Source: Vitrella brassicaformis (Eukaryota > Sar > Vitrellaceae). Taken from it: a DNA stretch of 64,000 bases. How positions within the stretch are numbered: position 1 is the first letter of the stretch; each line of letters opens with the position of its first letter. A program made the position numbers and the translations under genes. This document shows positions 10,954-22,651 of the stretch, piece after piece. The stretch covers positions 1 through 64,000 of the forward strand of contig CDMY01000321.1 in the NCBI GenBank assembly GCA_001179505.1. Reading direction: 5' to 3'. The notes beneath the pieces were generated by a model. That model was not told the DNA's origin and made no database searches. It was given only the letters and a program-made list of their open reading frames with translations.

Positions 10954-13881
10954 ATGTCCGATCCGCGCAGCGCCGGGACTGCCAGCTTTGGCGGCAGCGC
11001 TGGCGGCAGTGCCAGTCGAGATGACACAGTCAAGCGCCTCGTGCGTGCGTTGGAGGCGGAGAAAGCACGTGCTGCTGCGCTTGAGGCCACCAAGGGCATG
11101 ACTGTGCGGAGGCTCGAGAAAGAGAAGCACGACATGGAGAAGAAGCTCGAGAAGGAGCGGGCCACCAAGGCCATCCGTCGCGCTCGGGAGGCTGAGACCG
11201 AGCGCGAGACCGCTCGCAAGCGTGTGGGGGTAGGAACGCGACAGGCAACGGCCGGTCAGGCACTCGCCTACTTATCCCGCCCTGCCTGCTTGTCCCCTCG
11301 TGCAATTCAGAGCCTCGTGAAGCTTCAAGTGGAGGTTTGCACGTCGGTTGACGTTGTTATCATGATGGACCTGACGGGCTCCATGTCGGGCTGAATCCAG
11401 GCGGCCAAGGACTACGCCAGGGACATCATCAGCGAACTCAAGGCAAGCAAGCAAGAGAGAGGCCGTCACACGCACGAACGGCCTTGAGGCAACGAAACGC
11501 ATTATCTGCTTCTCCGCACGCAGAGGGAGTATCCGGAGATGGCGTTTCGGCTGGGCTTCGTTGGTTATCGCGACCACGGCGATGGGCCGCAGCGACTCGT
11601 CATCGGCAGCCTGACCTCCGACATCTCCTCCATCGAGGGCCTCATCGCCCGCCAGTCCGCTACCGGTGGTGCCGACGGCCCCGAGGATGTCGCTGGGGCG
11701 CTGAAGGCAGCAGGTGACATGCCCTGGAAGGCCGCGACGCGTCTGGTGATCCACATTGGTGATGCTCCTCCTCACGGCACGCAGTACTACTACAAGGGAA
11801 TGGGCGACGAGTAAGTCTGGTCGATCGATTCCACACCGATGGATGTGTGTCCGTGATATGTGTCCGGCTGCAGCTACCCTCGCGGTGACCCAAACGGCAT
11901 GGTGAGGGATGGAAACAAAGGGGGCTCATGAAACGTTTCTGTTGCTGCGCTGCGTGCAGAGGATTGAGGATTTGATGCGTGGCTTCTCGAGGGAGTTGTG
12001 CATCGACTATCGGTTCGTCAAGATCAACAACAGCACTGACCGCATGATCGAGGTGATGCGTGGCGCCTACAACGACCCCGCCACTCTGCGGGAGCTCAAG
12101 GTCATCCCATTGGGCAGCGACACCAGCGCCCTCAAAGCCTGCGTCGTCGGTCCGGTAAGCGAGAAACGATGTGTCGCCGACCGACGCGCGAAGATGCTCT
12201 GTGACGTGATTGAACTCCAGGTCAAGGAGTCCGTGGCGGCCACCTCCAAGCGGCTCACGCTCCGCACTGGCGCTCGCCCCGGCCGCGGGTCGGTATTCGC
12301 TGGACCTACCGAAGGCAAGCCACGATACTGCGTCCACGTATGAGTGTCGATATGGTGCGTATCGATCAGGTTGGCTGGAGTCGATTGCTGAGGAGAGCAG
12401 CAACGGTGCGGCGCCGAGGCGCGCTCAACGGACACGTATGCTGACAGCTGCATCGATTGACACGTGTGTAATGGATGGACGGATGGATGGATGTGTGGGT
12501 CAGGTGGAGAAGGCTACTCGATACATGTAGCTGCCACGCAGAGGTCGACCACTCGACAGACTGGAAGAACCCGCCCGTCATCATCGACAAGCAGGAGACC
12601 ACCGTCATCGTCCACGACAAGCCGTTCGCCAAGGGCGCCTTCCGATACGCCTTCTACATGGCTGAGGTGAAGGTGGACGGCCGCACTGGAGCCACTTTCG
12701 AGTTGAAAAAGGTGAGCAATCGACGCACATAGACGGGCGAATAGCGACGCGTGTGGCGTCACGGGTATGTGCCTGTAGGTGGCCAAGATTCCGATCGAGT
12801 TTGAGAGTGTGGAGGAGAGCAAGAAGCTTGCGCTGGCCGACATGGAGGCACAGGCCATTAGCAAGGGACTCGCCAAGATCTTCAACGCGACGCTGTACCC
12901 GAAGCGCATCCGTCGACTGGTCGACTTTCTCGACGTTGGTGGGCACTGACGCAACACAGGCACACAGACACATATCTAGGGTGCGTATCCGTCTGTGTGT
13001 GCAGACGTTTACCAGCTGCCTGGCCGGTCTGGTGAGGAGCAGTGGATGACAGTCGAGCCGCACATCGAGGGCACCTACGTTAAGTACAACAACAACATCG
13101 GCTGGGTCTCCAACGAGATCGGCGCCGACCTCGCACAAGCCTTCAGCCATTGGACGTTCGACTTCACCGGATGCTACCTCATGGTAAGAAAGGACAGCGA
13201 CCCGGGCCATTCCTCATGCAATGGTCGCTGTGTGGTGTAGGTGGTGGACTTGCAGGGCGTTCGCAAGATCTACACCGACCCCCAGATACACTGCAAGGTC
13301 AGCAATCAAGAGACAGACAGACAGACAGACAGTCATCCAGCACCCTCTGTGCACATCCCTTGCGTTGCAGGAGACCCGTCGCTTCGGTGTGGGCAACATG
13401 GGGGAGAGGGGCATGTCTGCCTTCTTCGCCTCCCACGAATGCAACGAGGTCTGCAAGCGGCTGGGTTTGCGCCACCCTGCCGATCCATCCCTCCATGGCC
13501 GGATTTCCCTGGCCCTCAAGAGCCACATTCCTGCGGTCATCGACGTGTCGGATGACCTGGCCCTGCGTGGCCGACACGTGAGGGACGCCCATCTGGAGAT
13601 CTCTTGCGAGTTGTGTGGCGCCGTCTTCGAGGTCAGCCAGCTGCTCTGCTCTGTCCCATCAATCGCATGTGTGTCACGAATCGCCGGCTTTTGGTGCATC
13701 TCATTGCCCGCAGGTGAACGGGCACCGCTACCTGAAGCTGCACAAGAAGAAGCGCGACATCTGCTGTCTCGACTGCGAGGCTCGCCCTGGCGAGACACTC
13801 GATGCGGAGTGCGACCGGTGCGGCAGGACCTTCGCCTTCGCGCCGTAAGCACGCTATCCCTGCACACAGACACAGACAACA

Positions 13882-13917
<36 letters not shown>

Positions 13918-14096
13918 CATAAAGGGCAGGTGTATCTGTTTGTGCAATCAGGTACTGGTATTTGATGCGTGGGGTGAAGGAGCCGACCACGTGCAGGGAG
14001 TGCAAGTGCAGGGAGTCGCATCACCCGCGAGAAGTCTACCAGGTGCACGACGTGGGTGTGTGCGACGCAATCCGCCTCGGGTGGGTACTTTGCTGA
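10954..14096 (+). CDS. VWA-domain alpha-kinase (VwkA-like) with one in-frame TGA
   Basis: This is an atypical Ser/Thr alpha-kinase with an N-terminal coiled coil (about residues 25-90), a von Willebrand A domain and a C-terminal alpha-kinase domain. The VWA metal site reads MDLTGSMSG and is followed immediately by TGA (11392-11394), where relatives usually have an aromatic or polar residue; the next codons IQAAKDYARDI continue the domain. Later exons encode FVGYRDHGDG, HIGDAPPHG and DYPRGDPNGM, then the kinase: KPFAKGAFRYAFYM (nucleotide binding), VEPHIEGTYVKYNNN, GWV, HWTFDFTG and VVDLQGV followed by LTDPQIH-like YTDPQIH (catalytic and metal site), then the Cys/His zinc knot. About eleven exons were read. 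The intron 11443-11523 starts with GC. A C-terminal extension has four CxxC pairs like a zinc ribbon. If TGA is a true stop, the gene is broken. All downstream exons are nevertheless intact. Confidence 0.8.
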
Positions 14097-14690
14097 TGTT
14101 GGTGAGAGGCGGGGGGAGAGGGCGATCGGCAGACACACGAAGCTCTCTCTCGCGTGCGTGACTGCGTGACTGTGAATGTGCACAACGGTGCATGTTTGCG
14201 CTGACCTCTTTACATACAACAGAACCAGTGTATGTATGTGACGAAATAGCTTTTCACAGCTGTCAATTGTCGGCTGGCCCAACTTTTTCACTTGGGGCCG
14301 TTGGGGGCGACTGGAGGTCTGATGCGACTCGGTTGGGTACGTGTGCGAACTCTGTTCTGATCCGCGTAATAGCGATTTTGATTGCAGGGGTCTGGTGTGA
14401 GGCGGTGTTGCATGTCTGGGGTGTTTTATGCCGCTGTGCGAAGTCCATCGGTTGGTCAGCTGACGTGAGAAAAGGGGATTGAGGGCGGATGTGCGTGTAG
14501 CGATGTCTCAGTTAAGACACCCAGATGAGAATTACACAAGGACGTTGTGGATGCGTGCCAAACAGTCCATTCATCATACTGGTTCGCAGAAACCAAAAAG
14601 ATGGTCTCTCGCACTGATGCCTCCCAAGCCACCCCCACCAGCTAGCTCCATTTATCGCTGTCCCTCCAATGAATGCATCACACACGTCGG
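14097..14690. other. Convergent 3'-3' spacer with shared repeat copy
   Basis: No gene was seen. The spacer separates the alpha-kinase stop from the stop of the minus-strand methyltransferase. It holds the second copy (14609-14662) of the block found at 10750-10806. Confidence 0.5.
14609..14662 (+). repeat. Dispersed repeat, copy 2
   Basis: This copy shares the TCGCACTGATGC start, the AAGCCACCCC-ACCAGC middle and the TTTATCGCTGTC end with 10750-10806. It differs by a 7-base deletion and a 4-base insertion (a duplicated TAGC). Confidence 0.6.
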
Positions 14691-17600
14691 TCAGTTCTCA
14701 TGTGTTGTCCCGGTCTTTGTTGTCATGTCTGCGAGTCTCTCGAAGGCCACGACGGCCTCGACGTGCATAGTGTGGGGAAACATATCCACTGCACACGCCC
14801 TGGACACAGACGGCCACACACACACACACACACCAATGATCAATCACCGCACTTCATTCACAGTGCTCGCGTCCCGGCTTACTTGGTTGGCACCCACAGG
14901 CTGCCCTCTTCGCCCTTGCCCGCGCTGGTTGAAGGGGAACACAACTCGATGACATTGGAGTTGAGCGACTCGGGATTGCAGGACACGTATACGAGCCGCC
15001 TGACCCTCTGGCACCCCTTGAGGGCGTTGAGCACCGTCGAGTGCAGCCCGGCCCTCGGCGGGTCGACCACCGCACACACGTCCATTCCCTCGACAGCGTC
15101 GCCGCCCATCTGCTCGATGACCTGGCCGATGACGTCCTCGGCCTTGCCAGCCACGAACCGCGCGTTGCTGATGCCGTTGGCCTGTGCGTTCTGGATGGCG
15201 TTCTGGACGGCCTCCTCGTTGCTCTCGATGCCCACCACCCGCACAGACGGGTGCTGCTTGGCCGCACACAGGCCGATGGTCCCGGTGCCGCAGCACACGT
15301 CAAGCAGGATGGTGGGCTTGTCGTCCGACAGACACAGCCAGTCGATCGCACGCTGAACGAGACAACAGACACAACAGGGGCGTCCGTCGTCATCTGTGTT
15401 GACAGGTCTGTGTACCGACCTGGTAGAGCAGTTCGCATGAGACGGTGTTGGTCTGGAAGAAGGCCAGAGGCGCCACACGGAATCGCAGGCCGAGGAGCCC
15501 CATGAGAATGTGGTCCTTGCCGTAGAGGCGCTCCATCTGGTCGGTCGGGCTGTCGGTGGCGTCGCTCACGGCCGAGCGGTACTGCAGGAAGAGCGACGTG
15601 ACGGGAATGTCGTCGTAGAGGAGGGGGCGTCTCGAGGGGTCCTGGCCGACCAAAGAGGCAACCAGCTGCGACTTGAGCGACGACAGGGCCGCTTCGTCAG
15701 CCGGGCGCAGCACCTGCAATCAATGAGGACGCCGCACATGGGCCGACGTGACATGTGTCTGTCGTGGGATGGTCCCACTGACCTGCACGACGACGAGCAT
15801 CTCCTGTGTCGCCTTGGACATGCGCACCATCAGCAGCCGCCACACCCCTGACCGGCCAACAATCATAGAGGCGTGAAATGGACTCCAAGCACTTCAAGCC
15901 AGTCGTCGTCTGCCGCTCTCACCAGTCCCTTGAGTGCGCTCGCAGATGGGGAATGGGTTGTCGAGCAGCTTCTGCACCCACGCAACGCACGAACAGGCAG
16001 CAATACGGCCTGATTGAGTGAAGTCCTGCTTCCACCCCTGTATATGTGTGTGTGTGTGTGTGTGTGGTTGCCCTGAATGCATGGCACAGCTCATTCATGG
16101 CAGTGGGGACGTGGATCGTGTCACCTGCCGACTCCACAATCGGTTGCTGCAGCCGGCCAGCCAGCCAGCCACCCACCCACCCACCCAACAGACAGGAGCG
16201 TCATACAGTAAGGTCTGTCTGTGCGCTGGGAGGTGTCCGTCCCTTACGTTGCCTCTGGAGGTGAGAACAAAGCCCACTTCGCTGTCGCCCTCGGGTGTCC
16301 GGCTGATGGTGAACTCACACTTGTTGCGGTACCCTGCACACACACACACACACACACACGCGCAGAGAGAGAGAATATGCAGACGACGACGCATCATGCC
16401 TCCATCTATTCCCTCGCACCTCGGCGGCCCTCAGGCGGGCACCCAATCGGTTCGGCAAGCTGACCACAGACACGAAACAGGGACATTAACACATGTGTGT
16501 ATCTCTCTTGTATTCCTCCTCTCTGACTCACAGGGCATCCGATCCACGCGGGGGCGTTGTCGGGCACGCACCACTGGGGAGCCGCCACGCCCACATTCTC
16601 ACAGTGGCGAAACGTGCCGCGGGTGAACTGACGCACACACGTCTGCACACACACACGCACAGACAGACAGACAGACAGACAGACAGGCACCGCACACACG
16701 ACAGCTGTGGATAGCCTGCTGGTCTGTCTGCGGTGTGCTGTGCTTGCTGCTCACGGACGGACCTTGACGTACTGGGCTTTCATAGTGACCTGGTCGGGGT
16801 AGGACCACTTGAACAGCGGGCTCACCTTCTCGTTCAGCGTCGCGCCGTTCCTCTCATTGCGGGCCCTGAGAGAACAACGCCACGCAATCGGCAATTGGCA
16901 CACACCAACCATCCCACAACGACACTTCGCCTGCCTCCTGCCATCTCTCTCATGTGTCTGCCCTGCCCACTTCTTGAGCAGGTCGATGAGGAGGGGGAGA
17001 GTGATCTGTACGCAGCACAGAAAGGAAAGAGCCGCTTCGCATGATCTGTGCTGGCGCGGAGGTGGTGCTTCTATCTGTTTCTTGCCTGAAAGCGCGATCG
17101 AAGGTTCTTGGCCGGTCGCTCGACGTCCTCAGCGTCCTCAGCAGCCGACGGCCGCTCGCCCTCGTCATCATCTACACAAACGATCGGCACACCGGCACAT
17201 CATTTGTTCATGCCCCCCACCACACACATCATCCATCGATCGGCTGACCCCTTCTTCTCTTATCGCCCCTCTCCTGCTCTTGTCGTCTGATGCGGCTGGC
17301 GGTGACCCCCTGGCTGCGAGATGTGGCCGCGGCGACGTGCACAGTGCTGCTCTTGCACGTCTGGCCGTCGACGTCCCGCTTGAACTGATCCAGGTCGGCC
17401 TGAGTGTGGAACTCACTGAACACAAGAGATTCAAGGGATGATGGTAAATAAAGCATGTTTGTCTGTTTGTTGCTGGTGTTGGTGCCTACACGAAAGCATA
17501 GCCCTTGCTGGGCCTCTTGCTCATCTGAGCCCACTCCACACTCGTCAGCTTCTGATGGCAAAACGACACACATACACACGAACGAACACACACATGCAAA

Positions 17601-17832
17601 CGGATTGAGTCATGAGTGGATTTCCAAAAGTGCGCGTGTGTACCCTGAGCCATGCTTCCAGCCTCCTCTGGTTGAGGGACCGAAGATCAGTGCCGGCTGA
17701 CAGGTGGATGCGGAGAGCCTGACCTTCTGCCTCCGAGGGCTGATCAGCGTCGTCGATGGCGTCCGCATCGCACTCATCGGCCGTCTCCCCTATCTCCTCA
17801 CTCTCCATTTCTACATCCCCTTCGTCAGCCAT
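14691..17832 (-). CDS. TRMT2A-like tRNA (uracil-5-)-methyltransferase
   Basis: This enzyme uses S-adenosylmethionine to methylate uridine 54 (m5U) in tRNA. The N-terminal region is acidic (from MADEGDVEMESEE at 17832) and leads into a split RRM-like domain whose RNP-like piece KGYAFV joins the FHTQADLDQF strand. Then come VSPLFKWSYPDQVTMK, YRNKCEFTI (the family NKCEFTIG motif), GDTIHVPTAMNELCHAF and GVWRLLMVRMSKATQE. The catalytic domain has the SAM motif DVCCGTGTIGL, the DPPRAGLH loop and the nucleophile segment YVSCNPES. The last exon (14691-14799) supplies AVDMFPHTMHVEAVVAFER. The full methyltransferase core is therefore present. The intron 15972-16071 has a GC donor. The ATG at 18024 is an alternative start but overlaps the divergent gene. 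Confidence 0.88.
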
Positions 17833-17878
17833 TCCTCCCACCGGTTCCCCAGAGAGCGGTTTCACGGAACGTCCCCCC

Positions 17879-17889
17879 TGCGAGCTTAG
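17879..17889 (+). promoter_or_regulatory. TGCGAGCT start-region motif
   Basis: TGCGAGCTTAG lies 85 bases before the ATG at 17964, in the divergent gap. It overlaps a minus-strand variant, TCCGAGCTAAG. Confidence 0.45.
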
Positions 17890-17963
17890 CTCGGATCCGG
17901 AGCAGAACAATAAGCGATGCTTGCGCGTAGGACAGACTACGATGAGACGCAGATAGTTGAGCA

Positions 17964-18640
17964 ATGGCGACGACGAATCAGACAGGTGAATGTCAGCTAA
18001 CTGCAAAGGGGCCCGCGCCGGCACTGGAATGTCCTGTGAGTGTGTGCATGCAGGAGGAGGCGAATGCCCTGGCCCTGCTACAGCAGCCGGCGCAGAGAAG
18101 GCCCGTGACCGCCCGCTATGCTTCGCGACCAGTAGGACGCACAGACATCAGGTAAGTGAGAAGGGGGAAGAGATGCCACGATTCCCCCTTTACCTGCACC
18201 TCTCCCCCTGTGTGTGTGTGTGTGCACAGGGATGTCCTCTGTCACTCTGCATATGTCAAGCCCCAGATGCCAGCATTTGTTGAGCATCAGCATCAGTTCG
18301 ACGAAGAGGATGAAGAGGCAGCAGGGGCCAGCCGCACGCTGATGTCGGGTGAGGGCTCCAACGTCTCTGGAGCATTCGGCAACTCCTCCTGTGAGGGGCG
18401 GTTCAGTCGCGCATTGGTCAGGGCGGGCAAGGAAATCGAGAGAGAGCGGTTCAAGCGGAAGATGCTGGAGAGGGAAGTGGCAGAGGTGAGATGACAACGA
18501 ATGAAGTTTGATATAGGAGACGTCCCTCTGTGTGTGTCGGGGTATGGTGGATGGATGCGTTACAGTTGAGGGCGTTGGTGGAGCGGACATTGAAGGGCGG
18601 CTCCTACAGCCAGAAGAGGAGGCCCAAGACCGCTAAATAA
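17964..18640 (+). CDS. Small hypothetical protein with basic coiled C-terminus
   Basis: Three exons are joined by a perfect GTAAGT donor (phase 2) near 18150 and a second intron at about 18487-18566. The product of about 150 residues starts MATTNQTGECQLT. It has a middle part with HQHQFDEEDEEAAG and ends in a charged helix (KEIERERFKRKMLEREVAELRALVE cut to its core) and a Lys/Arg-rich tail. No family was recognised. It starts 131 bases from the divergent methyltransferase start, and a TGCGAGCTTAG motif lies between them at 17879. Confidence 0.6.
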
Positions 18641-19031
18641 GACATGACTGACTGAGGCAATGAGTCATGGACGATTTGGAGGCGTCTAGGTAGCCACAAA
18701 TACATACATAGAGGCATGGCTGTGCGGAGCCTGGACGTCTGTGCTGTGTGTGCGTGTGTCGAGTTTCTCCGTCCTTCGAAATGTGAGGGGCTTTCATACC
18801 CGCAGACAGACGCATTCGTGCACAGCGTCGGATCTCTCAACACACCTCATGGATACAGCCAGCCAGCAGTGAGTCCAGCGGGGGCACGTCACGCGTCTCT
18901 CCATGGCCGTGCATCGAACGACAAATATGCACACACCACACCACACCACCCTACGTATAGACCCAGCTGACCATCGCATAGATAGCGCTTCAGCTCTCAT
19001 CCTTGACCTGCCGGCCAGTCAATCAAATCAG
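18641..19031. other. Convergent 3'-3' spacer
   Basis: No gene was seen between the stop at 18640 and the stop of the histidine kinase at 19032. Short CA tracts occur near 18930-18950. Confidence 0.5.
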
Positions 19032-22000
19032 TCACCCCGAGTCGCTCTTGTCATCCCCATTGTTGCCGTCCATCATTATGTTCGGAAAAAAGAAACCTCC
19101 CGCCTTTGGTGTCTCCATCGTCTTCCGAATGGCCTTCCTGCACAGGTCCACCACACACTGCTGGGTCTGCTTCAGCGTGAAAGGCTTGGGACACACCTGA
19201 GGACACACACAAACGTATTTCTTCATTCTCGTGAACTCGAGCCGGCAGGACCAGCCATCTATACGCCCCACCGTATCGAAGAGTGCTAAGTCGGCCGGCT
19301 TGATGGCCGACGTGTCCTGGGCTGACGATTGGACCACAAATAGAATGACCGGCGGAGTTGCCGGCCGATCGCTGTCAGCCAATCCCTGACCTGAGTGCAT
19401 AGAAAGGGCGTTGGATGCTCGTCTAGAAGATGTCTCTACATCTGTCTGTTGCCTTACTGAGCAGTGTAGTCACTGTCTCTGCTGTGAATGGCGCCAGCTC
19501 TGAGGGAACGCCATTCTCGATCATCCGCAGCGCCCTGGTGGCCTCGATACCGTCAAGATTGGGCATTTCGAGGTCCATCACCTACACACACATATGTGAC
19601 GTTTGCACAAAGTCTTTGCATGTCTCTGTGTTGTGCGTGCAGCAACTTACCACTAGAACAGGGATGGGAGGTGAGTCGAGGGAATCGTCATCATCACCAG
19701 AGGTCGCTTGTGCCTTTCTCGTTTTGGCGTATTCGTCGATGAGCGAGAAGACACACTGGATGGCCTCCACACCGTCACTCGCTGTCAGAATCCGCTTCTC
19801 ATCCTTCACCTGCACACACACGCACATGTGCGCACACATGCCTCTTCCGAATCGTCCGTCCTTTTCTGGCAGACCTGACTGACCAGTCTCTGTGCATTCT
19901 TCTGCAATACGAATCGATTCATGCCCTCGTCATCACAAGCCAGTATTCTCAATCTCGAAGCGAAATCGTCGGCCAGCGCAGCCCTCAGGGCCGAGTTCAT
20001 CGACATGGGCCCCTCGTCGTCTTCACTCCCCTCTCGCAGACACTCTCGCAAAACCCTTCCTAGGTCGCTTCCGCCCTTCTCCTTTTCCCTGTCTTTTTCT
20101 CTCTTCGTGTCGTCTTTTCTCGGAGCTTCATACTCGTCTGCAACCTTGTCCTCGACTGGAGAGGCTGCTGCCGGCGAAGGCTGCTCTTCGCGTGGATTTC
20201 TTTGCCCGATCTGGGGGGTAGGGGGTTCTGAGACTGGGGTTTGTTGCATCGGGAGGTTGGTGCTGTCGGAGGTGAAGCGGGCGCGGCAGGGGAAGGTGAG
20301 GATGAAGGTGGTGCCTTTGCCTATCCCCTCCGACTCTGCTCTTGCATCGCCGCCCATATCAAGCATGACGCCTCGCGTGACAAAGAGCCCGACACCTGCG
20401 AAGAGACACAGCACCCAGGGGGAGAGGAAGTACGGGTGTCAGAAGATTGAATGACATGAGTCTCCCACTGTTGTGTGTGTCAGATACCAGCGCCGAGGAG
20501 ACTGTCCGCGGCAGTGGCGTGGCTAAACTCATCAAAAACCGTGCTCACTCTCTCGGACGGTATGCCTTCAAAAGCCAGCACACGATGGCACCGCATCCTG
20601 TTTTCTTCCTTTCCTGGTTGCTGCACTCACCTCTCCCCGTGTCCTTGACTCTCCACCTGCCAGTAGTCATCCGGTGATTCCTCCCGAGAGGGAGCAGACA
20701 GCGATGGCGCCTCCTCATCCGTCCTATATTTCACTGCCCTCCCTCCCGCATCCGTCGACTTCTCTTTGATCGGTTCCTCTTCAATTACCTTGAGCTTGAC
20801 CGCACTGGACGATATGGGAATGGAGACATGCGGCGCCGAGTGGTCACTGAGGTCCACCTTATCCGACGCAACAGACTCTCCGGAAGGAAGTCTCTTGATG
20901 GTCGACCCGGTCAGCTTCTTGACGTTGTCCCTGAGCTGGATGCCGCTGTAGATGGACTCCGTGATGGGGGCGGACAGAAGAGACCATTGCCTCCGCTCGA
21001 GCCTCCGCTGGGGCGGGGGGCCTTGCAGTTGTGTGGCGGCAAAGTACACCGTGATCGATCCACCATCGCTTGTGAATTTGACAGCGTTGTGCAGCACGTT
21101 GTAGAGGGCGAATCCCAACCGAGGGCCGTCGACGTATGCCAACGTTGGCAGCGATTCTCTGCCCTCCACCTACCGAGACATGAGGAAGATGCAGGCGCAC
21201 AGGTGAGGTGAGGCGCGAGGGTTGCTTGCACGTCGCTACCTTGATGTCTAGGTGTTTCCTTCGTATTGCTGGCATTGATGACTTGACGACATTGTCCATA
21301 ACATCCCGAAGTGGCGTGCGCTGGAGGTGCAGCTCATGGCCCTCTCGGTGGCTGCTAATCTGCATATCAACCAACACATGGATTGTGTCAGGTCTCCCTC
21401 GTGCCTCACTGACCTGTAGGAGGTTATTTGCAAGGGCCAAGGTTGTTTGTGCCGATGTGAGTAGGACATCCAGGTACTCTTCTATCTCCTTCCTCTCCCT
21501 CTGGAAGCGCTCCTTGTCCTTGGAAAACAGGCTCACGAAGTCGTCGCGCACAAGCGAAGCGCAATTAATCACGCTGTTCATTGGCGTCCGGATGTCATGC
21601 GCAATGCGGCGGAAGACGGCTGTCTGCCGCTTAATCAGTTTCTTCACTTCTTCGGATTCATTCTTTATCGCCTCGTTGGTCTCGAGCACACACGCCCTCT
21701 CACTTTCCAAGTCGGCCACGTACTTGTCCAATTCTCCTCCTCTGTGGAAGGCCGCTCGCCTCTGGTACGCCGCATCCATGGTCGAGGCGAGGAGACACAC
21801 AGCGATGATGATCCAGCAGGCGACTTGGACCAGGTCCCGAAGCACCGTGACCTCGCCCATCGATACGTCTATGATGGCTCGGCCGACGATGGACACGACG
21901 GAGAAGGATAGAGCGCAGAAGGTGGCCTCCCGGATCGCCAGCCAGGATGCAAACAAATGTGTGAAGAAGAGCGTGTGGTTCTACACAGCATCGGAAGCCA

Positions 22001-22651
22001 TACATTTCTCCCTTTGCGGCTTCTGAAGCAAATGCTTACGAACGAGATGAAGAAGTCGGGCTCCTTGGCATCGGAAGCCTACAAATGTAATAAGATATCA
22101 AACACATTTGTATGGTTGGTTCCGCTCACAAGGGGAGCGGGAAAATTGTTTTGCACTGAAGGGGCGAGGAACAGCGATAGGGTTGTCATGCAGAAAGCCG
22201 CGTACTGAACGAGCCACTTGCGCCGATTCCAAAAGAGCAGGAAGGACATGACGAGCGCGAAATGAATAGCTCCAGCAACAGCGACCATTGCTTCCCCCGA
22301 CGCGCCGCTCCCTGCAACCTGACACACAACAAGCATCGTCCAAACGCATATATGTACCATTTTTGGATCCAAATACATAAAGGATAACTGCCAGGCATCC
22401 GAAGGGAACATACAGACTCAAGATGGTCTGGGCCACCCGCTTCCCTCGGGCCTCGCAATACAACCGCTCCTTCTCACTGGACAGACAGGCAGACAGACAT
22501 CAAACTACTCGTGCACGTAGGAATCTTACTGATCCTGGAAATGCGGCAGCAAGGCCTTGAAGTTGCTGCAGGGTCCCCGGGCCTCGATGAAGGTCCAGTG
22601 CCAACCAAAAAGACTGGAGATGCTGGGGCGCTTGGCATTGGCCGACGTCAT
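19032..22651 (-). CDS. Hybrid sensor histidine kinase with C-terminal receiver
   Basis: This is a membrane-bound two-component hybrid kinase. The start at 22651 gives a soluble head (MTSANAKRPSISSLFGWHW) spliced in phase to HEKERLYCEARGKRV. Several hydrophobic segments follow (for example LYVPFGCLAVILYVFG, VAVAGAIHFALVMSFLLFW and VACWIIIAVCLLAS), then a coiled linker. The HisKA domain has the H-box FRRIAHDIRTPMNSV with the phospho-accepting His at 21597-21599. The ATPase domain has the N-box LYNVLHNAVKFTSDGG, a G1-type GIPSERVSTVFDEF and the GVGLFVTRGV loop. After a Glu/Lys-rich linker comes a receiver with the acidic pair ACDDEG, the phospho-accepting Asp in VMDLEMPNLDG (codon 19573-19575) and the conserved Lys in CPKPFTL. 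All key residues are present. The sensed signal is unknown, and no PAS or GAF domain was recognised. Confidence 0.85.

Noticed and set aside
11392-11394. TGA as selenocysteine
   Set aside because: The position in VWA domains is not a redox Cys, and no SECIS-like element was recognised in the 3' region.
14230-14540. Possible snRNA gene between converging genes
   Set aside because: No recognisable U1-U6 sequence blocks or Sm site were found.
14844-15296. Minus-strand open frame in another phase over the methyltransferase
   Set aside because: It is an Arg/Gly-rich shadow of the catalytic exon; the phase with DVCCGTGTIGL is the real one.
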